From: Polynucleobacter sp. es-MAR-4
GTDB lineage: Bacteria; Pseudomonadota; Gammaproteobacteria; Burkholderiales; Burkholderiaceae
Assembly (NCBI RefSeq): GCF_018882055.1
Contig: NZ_JACVPF010000002.1
Coordinates: 186,001-250,000, forward strand
Length of the DNA stretch: 64,000 nucleotides
Direction of reading: 5' to 3'
Part shown: in pieces, positions 22,053 through 30,638 of the stretch
Position numbering within the stretch: the first letter of the stretch is position 1
Layout of the letters: every line of letters starts with the position of its first letter
Notes under the pieces: generated by a model
Database searches by the model: none
What the model was told of the DNA's origin: nothing
The model's input: only the letters and a program-made list of their open reading frames with translations
Program-made: the position numbers and the translations under genes

Positions 22053-23762
22053 TTACTTCTTACCTGCTGCAGTTGATGGATTCAAATTGGTTAAACGTCC
22101 ACTCTCTGTACCAGCTGTCTCATCAATTACCGCATTAATTAAGGCTGGCTTACCTTCGGCAATCGCCTTAGTCAAAGCCGCTTCTAATTCAGCTGGAGTA
22201 GTTACGTAATAACCAACACCGCCAAACGCCTCAATCATCTTGTCGTAACGCGCATTCTTAACGAATACCGTTGGGGCAACATCTGCACCACCAGTTGGAT
22301 TTACGTCAGTACCGCGATATACGCCGTTGTTATTGAAAACAACTGTAGTAATTGGTAGGTTGTAACGACAAATTGTTTCCAATTCCATACCGCTGAAGCC
22401 AAAGGCACTATCACCCTCAACCGCAACTGTTGGCAAACCGCTAGTTACAGCAGCACCGATCGCATAACCCATACCGATACCCATGATTCCCCAAGTGCCG
22501 GAGTCAAAGCGTTTACGCGGCTTGTACATATCCACAATTGCGCGGCAATAGTCGAGCGTATTTGCGCCTTCGTTAACCAAGTTCACATCTGGGTTCTTCT
22601 TGATCACATCACGAATAGCACGCAGAGCGCCATGGAAGTTCATTGGTGAAGCTTCTTTGGCAAGTGTTTCTGCCATCTTCGCCATGTTCTTATCTTTTTT
22701 CTCGTTGATCGCATTGATCCACTCGGCAGATGTCTTTGGAACTGAGGCAATACCTTTTAAGAGCTCACCAACAACAGATCCAACATCACCAATCAAAGGT
22801 GCATCAATTTGTACGTTGCTATCAACTTCATTTGCTTGAATATCGATTTGGATAAATTTCTTAGGATCTTTGCCCCATGTTTTACCTTTACCGTGTGCCA
22901 GCAACCAGTTCAAGCGCGCACCAACCAACATCACCGCATCAGCTTCAGCCAACACAAATGAACGCGCTGCAGAAGCAGATTGCGGGTGATTGTCTGGCAA
23001 CAAACCTTTAGCCATCGACATTGGCAAGTACGGGATGCCTGACTTTTCAATCAAATCACGAATTTCTTTATCAGCTTGAGCATAAGCAGCGCCCTTGCCC
23101 AAGAGAATCAATGGGCGCTTAGCACCCTTCAATACATTCAAGGCACGCTCTACAGCATCAGCCGCAGGGATTTGGCGTGGAATTGGATCAATAACTTTGA
23201 AGATTGATTTCTTAGCTTCTTCAACCGGCATCGTTTGGGAAAGCAACTGTGCAGGCAAGTCCAAATAAACGCCGCCTGGACGACCTGAAACGGCTGCACG
23301 AATAGCGCGCGCAAAACCGATGCCGATATCTTCAATGTGATTAATACGATATGCAGCTTTGCAATATGGCTTAGCTGCATTGAGCTGATCCATCTCTTCG
23401 TAATCGCCCTGTTGCAAGTCAACGATTTCACGCTCACTCGAACCAGAAATCAAAATCATTGGGAAGCAGTTCACAGTGGCATTGGCCAACGCTGTCAAAC
23501 CATTCAAGAAACCTGGTGCTGAAACAGTCATACAGATACCAGGCTTTTGCGTCATGTAACCGGCAATCGCCGCAGCATTACCTGCGTGCTGCTCATGACG
23601 GAAGCCAATAAAGCGCATTCCTTCTGCTTGAGCCAAGCGGCATAAGTCGGTAATTGGAATACCAACGAGACCAAAAATAGTATCTAGGTCATTTGCTTTT
23701 AAGGCATCAATGACGAGATGAAAGCCATCAGTAACTTGTGTATTTTGATTGTCTGTTGTCAT
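22053..23762 (-). CDS. oxc: Oxalyl-CoA decarboxylase
   Basis: ThDP enzyme that turns oxalyl-CoA into formyl-CoA and CO2; with Frc it forms the catalytic cycle of oxalate breakdown. The 569-residue protein has the catalytic Glu57 in [11 protein letters not shown], and the ThDP-binding GDSAFGFSG...NNNG block at about 460-490. The GVYRGTD segment after it is typical of this enzyme rather than acetolactate synthase. It is first gene of oxc-frc. The upstream 211-base gap holds a Crp/Fnr-like palindrome. Confidence 0.95.
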   Translation of the reverse strand: MTTDNQNTQVTDGFHLVIDALKANDLDTIFGLVGIPITDLCRLAQAEGMRFIGFRHEQHAGNAAAIAGYMTQKPGICMTVSAPGFLNGLTALANATVNCFPMILISGSSEREIVDLQQGDYEEMDQLNAAKPYCKAAYRINHIEDIGIGFARAIRAAVSGRPGGVYLDLPAQLLSQTMPVEEAKKSIFKVIDPIPRQIPAADAVERALNVLKGAKRPLILLGKGAAYAQADKEIRDLIEKSGIPYLPMSMAKGLLPDNHPQSASAARSFVLAEADAVMLVGARLNWLLAHGKGKTWGKDPKKFIQIDIQANEVDSNVQIDAPLIGDVGSVVGELLKGIASVPKTSAEWINAINEKKDKNMAKMAETLAKEASPMNFHGALRAIRDVIKKNPDVNLVNEGANTLDYCRAIVDMYKPRKRFDSGTWGIMGIGMGYAIGAAVTSGLPTVAVEGDSAFGFSGMELETICRYNLPITTVVFNNNGVYRGTDVNPTGGADVAPTVFVKNARYDKMIEAFGGVGYYVTTPAELEAALTKAIAEGKPALINAVIDETAGTESGRLTNLNPSTAAGKK

Positions 23763-23922
23763 AGAAATTTATAGTTAATTACACCGCCCGAACGCACAAC
23801 ATGTTCAGTGCAATTCAGCTTTCGCCAACTGTCTCCAATTAAGTTATTAGTAGTGCCACGGGTAACTATTGACATTCCCGTTGAGGCTGAGATGAATCTT
23901 AGGCTTGGGGATGGGGTTCATC

Positions 23923-23938
23923 ATTGACTTCGGTCAAT
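23923..23938. promoter_or_regulatory. Perfect Crp/Fnr-type palindrome, ATTGAC-N4-GTCAAT
   Basis: The site reads ATTGAC TTCG GTCAAT and matches the spacing of Fnr-class operators (TTGAT-N4-ATCAA) with a C/G in the inner position. It lies 35 bases past the stop of the Crp/Fnr-family gene and about 160 bases before the oxc start. A second half-site ATTGAC is at 23868-23873. Binding by the adjacent regulator is inference. Confidence 0.5.
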
Positions 23939-23973
23939 TTCCCCTGAAATCCAGAACCAACTGGGGTTTCTAA

Positions 23974-24591
23974 TTAGACAAAGAGCTCTTTATGCTTTGT
24001 TTTAAGGCGACTCAAAGTCTCAGGGGAGAGGTTGAGATAGGCTGCCAGCTCTTTTTTAGGGAGCAACTCAAATAAGTCTTCATATTTGCGTAAAAAACGC
24101 TCAACTCGGCCCGGCGCATCAAGCATGTGCAGGGTAATTGTATGGGCCATGATCTCGCTCATTAAGCGCATAACCTCAAACTCAAAACTTTCCTTGAGGG
24201 GCTTGTGAGCATCCAAAAACTCAGCCCACTTTTTGAGGGGCATGCGGGCAACACGAGCCTTGGTAACCGAGGCAATGCTGTAGGGAGCAGCCGTTTTAAG
24301 GCGCCAAGCTGCGTAGCTTGTCTCAATATCTTTTTCGATGGCAAAGCGCAGAATCATCTCTTTTGCATCAGCACTTGAGACGATGCGCTTCAGGATTCCG
24401 TCCAGCACAAAGTATTGCTCCATCTGGTGATCACCTTGATGAAGCAAGATTTCTGATTTTCTGAGGTCTGAGATAACTAAATGGCGCTCTAAATCTGCCA
24501 TTGCTTCAGGATCCAAGCTTTTTAAAACCGAGTTTTGGCTAAGCTGTAAACGAATCAGGTTTTTTTCGGGGTGCTTGTCTAATGCTGTCAT
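23974..24591 (-). CDS. Crp/Fnr-family transcriptional regulator
   Basis: A 205-residue regulator: an N-terminal cyclic-nucleotide-binding-type beta barrel (LHQGDHQMEQYFVLDG near 56-71) and a C-terminal winged helix with KKELAAYLNLSPETLSRLK at about 179-197. No cysteine cluster for an iron-sulfur centre is visible, so it is not a classical oxygen-sensing Fnr. It lies immediately upstream of oxc-frc on the same strand, with a matching palindrome between, and is therefore the best candidate for their regulator. It is also divergent from the B12 riboswitch. Confidence 0.88.
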   Translation of the reverse strand: MTALDKHPEKNLIRLQLSQNSVLKSLDPEAMADLERHLVISDLRKSEILLHQGDHQMEQYFVLDGILKRIVSSADAKEMILRFAIEKDIETSYAAWRLKTAAPYSIASVTKARVARMPLKKWAEFLDAHKPLKESFEFEVMRLMSEIMAHTITLHMLDAPGRVERFLRKYEDLFELLPKKELAAYLNLSPETLSRLKTKHKELFV

Positions 24592-24675
24592 GAATCCTTA
24601 ATCCTAGAGGCTCTATTGTAGGCTTTTTTGGCTTTTTCAGCCGACCCTAGGCCAGCCTGGGATAGAATTACCGGG

Positions 24676-24868
24676 TCGTGGTGCTTTATTGCAGTGCAAT
24701 AAAGTTAAACGGGAAACACAAAACGTGTGCTGCCCCCGCAACGGTAAGTAAATACACCCTAACTATTAGTAAAAGGTGTCAGGAGTCTGAAGTAGCCACT
24801 GTGCGCGTCAATTGCATGGGAAGGCCAGATTCTGAGATTTACTAGCCCGGATACCGGCCAAGACAGGT
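24676..24868 (+). promoter_or_regulatory. Cobalamin (B12) riboswitch
   Basis: The aptamer has the conserved blocks in order: GGT before a variable hairpin, AAACGGGAA, GTGCTGCCCCCGCAACGGTAA, the GCCACTG...GGGAAGGC P5 arm, and AGCCCGGATACCGGCC. The variable hairpin is a perfect 21-base palindrome (24684-24704). The expression platform extends to the btuB start at 25025; no T-tract terminator is visible, which suggests control of translation. A TAGAAT (24663-24668) could be the -10 element. Confidence 0.95.
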
Positions 24869-24943
24869 GGAATTTTGCGGACGGGGATCTTCGCGCGCCG
24901 ATGAAGCATCCAAAGCCAAACCGGCAGGACGCCCAATTGACGC
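24805..24943 (+). promoter_or_regulatory. Ten-base loop-loop match between riboswitch P5 loop and downstream hairpin
   Basis: GCGTCAATTG (24805-24814) in the P5 loop is the exact complement of CAATTGACGC (24934-24943) in the expression platform. This is the place of the known L5-L13 kissing interaction through which cobalamin riboswitches regulate. Ten continuous pairs is longer than I would expect. Confidence 0.6.
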
Positions 24944-25024
24944 TTGAGCTCTCACAAAGTGAAATTCTGTTCGACCCAGCTTACGGGGAAGTTAGCTAGG
25001 TGATTCGAAGGCAGAAGGTTCATC

Positions 25025-27136
25025 ATGAAACAGCAGTTCAGCAGCAAAACGCTAGTCGCCCTACTTTGCGGCGCAGCAATCATATTTAACGCAGCAGCTC
25101 AAAACTCGCAATCAACAGTTATTGTCTCCGGCTCACGTTTTCAAGAAAACCTCAACGAGGTTCCTGCGAACGTCAAAGTAATTACACGCGATGAGATTGA
25201 TGAGTCTAGCTCGAATACGATTCCACAGGTACTGTCTCAAATTGGTGGACTGCTAGTAAGGGGAGTCAATTCCAGCTCACTAAATTTAGATGCCTCAGTT
25301 GACATGGGAGGATTTGGTCCATCCGGCAACAGTACAACAGTGGTGTTGGTGGATGGGATACGAGTCAATCCTATTGACTCGGGAAGTATTGACTGGCAAT
25401 CCATTCCAATTGATTCGGTTGAGCGTATAGAAATACTACAAGGCGGTGCCGGCGTTCAATACGGTAATGGTGCGGTTGGTGGTGTTATCAACATTATCAC
25501 CAATGGAGGCAAGAAAAATATTAACCAAGCCTCTTCGACCTATGGAACATGGGGAACGCTAATTAATAATGCAATTTTCAAGAACACCATTGAAAAAACT
25601 ACATATCAACTTACTGCAAATACTTCCAACACAAATGGCTGGAGACCAAATACTGCAGCAAATGCTTATTCAGTGGATGCAAAAATATTGCAAGATCTTG
25701 GTGGAAATGACCGAGTTTTTATTGATGGCTACTATGGCTATACAAACTCACAGATCGCTAGCCCGGTAGTAGGATTGGTTGGGTCTGGAAACCCTTTATC
25801 AGTAAGACCACAAAATGCCGGTAACAATTCCACTGTTAATAATTCTGGATTTCGCCAAGGGCTTACAAAAACTTTAAGTGAAGCTTATGTAGTAGAGCTC
25901 GATACCTCTTACAACAATAAGACATCCTTCTTTTATTCACCACAAGCTGACTTTTTTACATCCTTAGATCCAAATAACGCTAACTATGGATATGCTGGAA
26001 GCGCAATGAATAATAAGTTGCAAGGCTGGCAATTCGCTGCCTCCCCTCGAATGAAAGCAAATTTCGCTGGATTCGGCACTACGATTGTTGGGTACGACTT
26101 CTCCAAAGCAAATCAAGCGGGTAGCAATAGCTATAGCCCACTATCGCAAGGAATTATTAATGCTAATGTATATGGTCAGTACTACAACAACCTGACTAGC
26201 GATTCTCAGAGTGCATCGCAAATTAATAATTCTGTTTATGTAATGCAAAGAGTGCCGCTCGGGAATATTCTTGAGGCCAGCGGAGGTTTTCGTCGTCAAG
26301 TGCAGCAGGCCTCTACCAACAACACTTCAATCAGCGCAGCCAATGGCACGGTTAGCAATACACAACAATTTGCTGCAAATGCAGGAGATATTGCTTTGAA
26401 TGCTAATTACCTGCCAGGACAGCGAATATATGCGAAGTGGAACCAATCCTTTAGATTTCCTAACATCGATGAATATTGGGGATTTGCATATGACGCAAAT
26501 GGAGTGGGTAGCACCGTATTCAACGGAATCTTGCAACCTCAAACTACTCAGACTTATGAGATGGGAGGAAATTGGACAGCCTTGAGCTCAAAAATTACCT
26601 CCTCTATTTTTAAATCCATGACTCAAAATGAGATTAGCTATAACCCAACAACAGGCTATAACTACAACTCTATCTACCAGACAAATAGAGCCGGGGTTTT
26701 GCTTGATGTGAGCTCGAACGTTCTTCCATCCCTCAATATTGGCGCCGGAGGAAAATATCAGAAGTCCTACTATGCAAATGGGCCCTATGCCGGAAACTCC
26801 ATCCCCATTGTCCCGGACACCATACTCAATGCCAGAGCCAACTACCTCATTTCAAGTAAATGGACTTTGGGTGGTGTAGTCAATTACGTGAGCAACCAGT
26901 ATTACGATGCCGGACCCAATAGTTACAGCGATGCCCCAACTATGCCTTCATACGTTATTGGTGATGTGTTTACCTCTTATAAGCTCCAGGCAATCGAGGC
27001 TCGACTAACAGTTAAAAATATTGGGAATGCCCAATACTCAAGCTATGGAGGAGTTAGCTCATTTAGCGGAACTCACTTTTATTATCCAAGCGAACCAAGG
27101 TCGGTTTATCTAACCCTGAAATACACCCTTAATTAA
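25025..27136 (+). CDS. btuB: TonB-dependent vitamin B12 outer-membrane receptor
   Basis: Takes up cobalamin across the outer membrane with TonB energy. The 703-residue protein has a signal peptide (KQQF...NAAAQ, about 25 residues), a TonB-box-like TVIVSGSRF just after it, the plug domain (VLVDGIRVNP, VERIEILQGGAGVQYGNGAVGGVINI in blocks) and a beta barrel ending in the aromatic-rich YLTLKYTLN. The riboswitch directly upstream fixes the substrate as a corrinoid. It overlaps btuF by one base. The Shine-Dalgarno AGAAGG lies seven bases before the ATG. The barrel is rich in Asn and Ser. Confidence 0.92.
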   Translation: MKQQFSSKTLVALLCGAAIIFNAAAQNSQSTVIVSGSRFQENLNEVPANVKVITRDEIDESSSNTIPQVLSQIGGLLVRGVNSSSLNLDASVDMGGFGPSGNSTTVVLVDGIRVNPIDSGSIDWQSIPIDSVERIEILQGGAGVQYGNGAVGGVINIITNGGKKNINQASSTYGTWGTLINNAIFKNTIEKTTYQLTANTSNTNGWRPNTAANAYSVDAKILQDLGGNDRVFIDGYYGYTNSQIASPVVGLVGSGNPLSVRPQNAGNNSTVNNSGFRQGLTKTLSEAYVVELDTSYNNKTSFFYSPQADFFTSLDPNNANYGYAGSAMNNKLQGWQFAASPRMKANFAGFGTTIVGYDFSKANQAGSNSYSPLSQGIINANVYGQYYNNLTSDSQSASQINNSVYVMQRVPLGNILEASGGFRRQVQQASTNNTSISAANGTVSNTQQFAANAGDIALNANYLPGQRIYAKWNQSFRFPNIDEYWGFAYDANGVGSTVFNGILQPQTTQTYEMGGNWTALSSKITSSIFKSMTQNEISYNPTTGYNYNSIYQTNRAGVLLDVSSNVLPSLNIGAGGKYQKSYYANGPYAGNSIPIVPDTILNARANYLISSKWTLGGVVNYVSNQYYDAGPNSYSDAPTMPSYVIGDVFTSYKLQAIEARLTVKNIGNAQYSSYGGVSSFSGTHFYYPSEPRSVYLTLKYTLN

Positions 27137-28044
27137 TGCTTAGAGATCTTGGGAACCCCTTGACCTGCTTCCGATACTTGGCGGTAGGGGTTGCTTTATT
27201 TCTTTTGGGATTTTCCTTGGCTATTTTTGCCGCACCGGTTTCAGTTGCGGATGACCGAGGTGTTACGGTAGCTTTTGATAAGCCACCGCAGCGCGTTGTG
27301 AGTCTTCTACCATCAATTACTGAGTCTGTTTGTGCTCTAGGAAAATGCAGTGCCTTGGTTGGTGTTGATCGATTCTCGAATTGGCCAAAATCAATTCAAG
27401 GCTTGCCTAAGCTTGGTGGAATGGGTGATATCAATATTGAGCGCATCGTACAACTCAAGCCGGATGTTGTACTGCTGGAAAAATCCTCTCCTGTGATCGC
27501 ACGACTAAATGGCTTAGGCATCAAAACGTTTGCATTGGATATCAAATCAATGGGGGATGAAGAGCGCGCTCTTCAAAAGCTAGATCTTGTACTGGGCACC
27601 TCCGAGAGCACACGTGTATGGAATCAGATTCAACAAGAAATCATGCGCGCTAGCAAGCAGCTTCCAACAAGAGAAAAAAATATCAGCGTGTACTTTGAGG
27701 TAAATCCCGCACCCTTTGCAGCCGGCAGCATTTCTTTTATCGGTGAAATTTTGTCTCGATTAGATTTGGTCAACATCATTCCAAAATCACTCGGCCCATT
27801 TCCGAAAATTAATCCTGAGTTTGTAGTACAGGCCAAGCCCGAAGTCATTCTTCTGACTGAATCAACGATAGCCGATATTCAAAAACGTCCAGGCTGGAGC
27901 TCCATTCCAGCGGTTTCTAAGAATCAAATTTGCGTATTTACAGGTAATCAAAATGACGTCTTAGTGCGTCCTGGGCCACGTATGGGTGAAGCTGCACTCA
28001 TTATTTCTCAATGCGTACAAGAGAAGATGTCATCATCTCGGTAA
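27136..28044 (+). CDS. btuF: Periplasmic B12-binding protein
   Basis: Binds cobalamin in the periplasm and delivers it to BtuCD. The 302-residue protein has one N-terminal hydrophobic signal (about residues 13-37) and the class III binding-protein fold: RVVSLLPSITESVCALG, LVGVDRFSNWP, and the helix-linked ending QVRPGPRMGEAAL-like block. It overlaps btuB by one base and btuC by one base (TAATG). The signal has no clear lipobox, so it is probably a free periplasmic protein. Confidence 0.9.
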   Translation: MLRDLGNPLTCFRYLAVGVALFLLGFSLAIFAAPVSVADDRGVTVAFDKPPQRVVSLLPSITESVCALGKCSALVGVDRFSNWPKSIQGLPKLGGMGDINIERIVQLKPDVVLLEKSSPVIARLNGLGIKTFALDIKSMGDEERALQKLDLVLGTSESTRVWNQIQQEIMRASKQLPTREKNISVYFEVNPAPFAAGSISFIGEILSRLDLVNIIPKSLGPFPKINPEFVVQAKPEVILLTESTIADIQKRPGWSSIPAVSKNQICVFTGNQNDVLVRPGPRMGEAALIISQCVQEKMSSSR

Positions 28045-29021
28045 TGCAGAAAAACTATTTTCTGGGCAAGCTGTTCGCCCTACTCATTCTCAGCGCGGCC
28101 TTAGTGCTCATGGGCACTTTACTTGGAAGTATGGGTGCCAGCTGGAATATGTCAGGAGTAGACCAAATAGTCTTGCTTGAGATTCGACTGCCGCGATCAT
28201 TAGGGGCCTACCTTGCCGGCGCCCTATTAGGACTTGCTGGCGGCATTGCACAAAGCCTATTTCGCAATCCCCTGGCTGACCCCTACTTACTAGGCAGTGC
28301 ATCAGGCGCACTACTTGGTGTTGGAAGCATTCTTTGTTTTGCCTATCTGGGTAACTCTTGGCTGGAAATTATTGGCCTGAATGGTGGCGCTTTTCTAGGG
28401 GCCTTGATTGGCGTGCTGGCCTCCCTACTTTTAGCAGGTGGCTACCGTAGCTCTTTACGCCTTTTATTATCCGGGGTCGTTATCAGCGTGATCTTAGGAG
28501 CAGCTAACTCTTTATTCACATTTATCCGCCCCGATCTATTTCAAAGCATTCAATCTTTTATGCTGGGCAACACTACCTTACTAAATTGGCCAGGTGTCGA
28601 AATAATGGCTAGCGTTTTGTTGATCTGCCTACTGATCACTCTCATGATTAGCCCCGTACTAGATGCTTTATCTCTTGGTGAAAATACCGCCCGTACTTTA
28701 GGCTTGCCGCTAGATCAACTACGTTTGATATTGATTGGCATTCTTGCTCTTGCAACTGGATGCGCTGTTGCACAAACTGGCTTAGTCGCTTTTGTTGGGC
28801 TTGCAGCCCCACACTTAGTGAGAAAGTTCTCGGGTGGGCAACAACGAGTGCAACTTTTATTCTCCTGCCTAGGTGGCGGAATCTTATTACTCAGCTCGGA
28901 TCTGATTGCACGTACTTTATTTGCCCCAATTGAAATTCCAGTTGGTGTTGTGACAGCAGTCTTAGGCGGCCTCTATCTCCTGGTTCTGCTGAGGCAAACC
29001 TCTTTTGGGGTACGCCCATGA
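28044..29021 (+). CDS. btuC: B12 ABC transporter permease
   Basis: Membrane subunit of the cobalamin importer, FecCD/BtuC family, about ten hydrophobic segments over 325 residues. LRLPRSLGAYLAGALLGLAGG-like (28185-28250) and AQTGLVAFVGLAAPHLVRKF (in family form) are the standard signatures; GHDHRLLLP-type text is absent but not required. The ATG at 28044 overlaps the btuF stop; an upstream ATG at 28011 lies inside btuF and is less likely. It overlaps btuD by ATGA. Confidence 0.92.
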   Translation: MQKNYFLGKLFALLILSAALVLMGTLLGSMGASWNMSGVDQIVLLEIRLPRSLGAYLAGALLGLAGGIAQSLFRNPLADPYLLGSASGALLGVGSILCFAYLGNSWLEIIGLNGGAFLGALIGVLASLLLAGGYRSSLRLLLSGVVISVILGAANSLFTFIRPDLFQSIQSFMLGNTTLLNWPGVEIMASVLLICLLITLMISPVLDALSLGENTARTLGLPLDQLRLILIGILALATGCAVAQTGLVAFVGLAAPHLVRKFSGGQQRVQLLFSCLGGGILLLSSDLIARTLFAPIEIPVGVVTAVLGGLYLLVLLRQTSFGVRP

Positions 29022-29779
29022 AAACCCGCCAACTGAATGTATACAGGGGTTCTTGCGCTATTCTCTCCGACCTCAATGTCGATATTCCACAAGGAAAATG
29101 GACCAGCATTATTGGGCCCAATGGGGCAGGAAAATCCTCGCTCTTGCAAGCAATGGTCGGATTACTCAAATGGGATGGGTCAATCACAATCGACAGCGTG
29201 GATGTATCGACATTCAGCAATAAAGATCTTGCTAAGAAAATTGCCTGGCTAGACCAGACCTTAAGTACACCTGATGAGTTAAGCGACTCTCTTAGCGTGT
29301 ATGACACTGCCATGTTGGGACGGCTACCTCACCAAGGATGGCTACACCTTCCTTCAGAGACAGATCATGCGCTGGTTCAAAAAGCCTTGCAACATACTGA
29401 TGCCTGGCATCTTCGTCATCGCCCCTTGCAGCAATTATCCGGAGGAGAGCGTCAGCGAGTTCTATTGGCGCGACTTCTTGCTGTGGACTCCGATATCCTC
29501 CTCATGGACGAACCACTAGCCAATTTAGACCCACCCCATCAGGCTGATTTTTTGAAATGGCAAGAAGACTTATTGGCCCAAGGCAAAACCTTGGTGACCG
29601 TTTTGCATGAAATTCACTTTGCCCTCCGGGCAGACTATGTAGTCATGCTCAACAAAGGGAAACTGCATTTCCAGGGGTCCAGCCAAGATCCTGGAACTCA
29701 TCAAGCCCTGATAGCCCTATTCAATGGCCGTATACGCCTAGAAAAGCTCGGAAGCGATTGGGTAGCCTTACCCAACTAA
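29018..29779 (+). CDS. btuD: B12 ABC transporter ATP-binding protein
   Basis: Drives cobalamin import through BtuC. The 253-residue protein shows Walker A GPNGAGKSS (about 33-41), the signature LSGGERQRVLLAR (about 140-152), and Walker B DILLMDEPLANLD (about 160-172), followed by the switch histidine in TVLHEIHFA. It ends the btuBFCD series, all four genes overlapping by one or four bases, so they form one translationally linked operon behind the riboswitch. No corrinoid adenosyltransferase or salvage gene follows. Confidence 0.93.
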   Translation: MKTRQLNVYRGSCAILSDLNVDIPQGKWTSIIGPNGAGKSSLLQAMVGLLKWDGSITIDSVDVSTFSNKDLAKKIAWLDQTLSTPDELSDSLSVYDTAMLGRLPHQGWLHLPSETDHALVQKALQHTDAWHLRHRPLQQLSGGERQRVLLARLLAVDSDILLMDEPLANLDPPHQADFLKWQEDLLAQGKTLVTVLHEIHFALRADYVVMLNKGKLHFQGSSQDPGTHQALIALFNGRIRLEKLGSDWVALPN

Positions 29780-29830
29780 ACCCAAAATCAGGAGTATGAA
29801 AAAGCATTTCCCTGGGGCTACAATGCCAAT

Positions 29831-30115
29831 ATGACTGAGTACACCCCTCATATCCCAAGCGACTCTACTGAATCCGATTCAATAGCCGAGTCATTGCAAA
29901 GGCTGTCTAAAAAAATTCAGCTGATCTCCGATGCCGTCAAGACGCTGCACCAAGAGCGTAGCCAGCTTGAGACCAAAATTGAGGATGCGCAAAAACGGAT
30001 TCAACATATTTTGAGTCGCCTTCCGGAGCAAAGTGACGCACGTCAATTGAACTTGCTCGGCGATCCTGTAACGCCAACCAATCCAGAGGATGACAATGAG
30101 CCAACAACGCATTGA
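29831..30115 (+). CDS. Small coiled-coil protein upstream of zapA
   Basis: A 94-residue soluble protein. Residues about 18-65 form one predicted coiled coil (SLQRLSKKIQLISDAVKTLH and onwards, heptad-like), flanked by acidic, disordered ends. It looks like the short ZapB-like or TIGR02449-type proteins often found just before zapA in proteobacteria. The 3' end overlaps zapA by about 20 bases, so the two are probably coupled. A cell-division role is inferred from context only. Confidence 0.7.
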   Translation: MTEYTPHIPSDSTESDSIAESLQRLSKKIQLISDAVKTLHQERSQLETKIEDAQKRIQHILSRLPEQSDARQLNLLGDPVTPTNPEDDNEPTTH

Positions 30116-30458
30116 AGTAACCCTCGCCGGTCAAAAAATTACCTTAGCCACGAGTGCTGAACATGAGCCATTACTGCGTGCAGCCTGCACCTTGGTAGAC
30201 GAACAGATTCAGCTGGCCATCAATGGCGGCAACCGCAGCATTGAACGCGCCAGCATGATGGCTGCACTAAAAATTGCAGGCGACCTGATTAAACTGCAAA
30301 CCGCATCTCAACATGCTCCTGCGCAGAGCGCCTCATCCCACTCCAATCCAGAAGAGATTGCCCGACTCCAGAATGAAATTCATACGCTGGAAGATCAAGT
30401 GGACGCTCTAATGCAAACCCTTTCCCTGCCTGGTTCGCCAAGGCCAATAGTTCCTTGA
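30096..30458 (+). CDS. zapA: Cell division protein ZapA
   Basis: Small Z-ring-associated protein that bundles FtsZ filaments. The 120-residue product has an N-terminal beta part (IEVTLAGQKITLATSAEHEPLLRAA in blocks) followed by a coiled coil (EEIARLQNEIHTLEDQVDALM). The ATG at 30096 is seven bases from an AGAGG Shine-Dalgarno; the ATG at 30090 is too close to it. The stop (30456-30458) lies at or just inside the 5' end of the 6S RNA gene, a neighbour pair seen in many proteobacteria. Confidence 0.9.
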   Translation: MSQQRIEVTLAGQKITLATSAEHEPLLRAACTLVDEQIQLAINGGNRSIERASMMAALKIAGDLIKLQTASQHAPAQSASSHSNPEEIARLQNEIHTLEDQVDALMQTLSLPGSPRPIVP

Positions 30459-30637
30459 ACCGATGCGCAAGCATCCGGAACGATCTTTACATTGTGGGCG
30501 TGAGCGTTTCGAATCTTCACAGTGGCAGCTTCGCGCTGTTCACTCCCTGAGTTTCTTAATGCACCCGAAACAAAGTAGCCGTTCCACCTTGAACCTTAGG
30601 GTTCAGGATGACGGCCTAGCGGCTAAGGCGGGGAATT
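30451..30637 (+). ncRNA. ssrS: 6S RNA
   Basis: Regulatory RNA that binds sigma70 RNA polymerase by mimicking an open promoter. The 3' half has the conserved CACCTTGAACC...GGGTTCA hairpin and GGCCTAGCGGCTAAGGC, close to the E. coli sequence CACCUUGAACCAAGGGUUCA. The ends pair: TTCCTTG at the 5' side with CGGGGAA at the 3' side. The place right after zapA is standard. The exact ends are estimates; the RNA runs to within a base or two of the next gene's ATG. Confidence 0.88.
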
Positions 30638-30638
30638 C

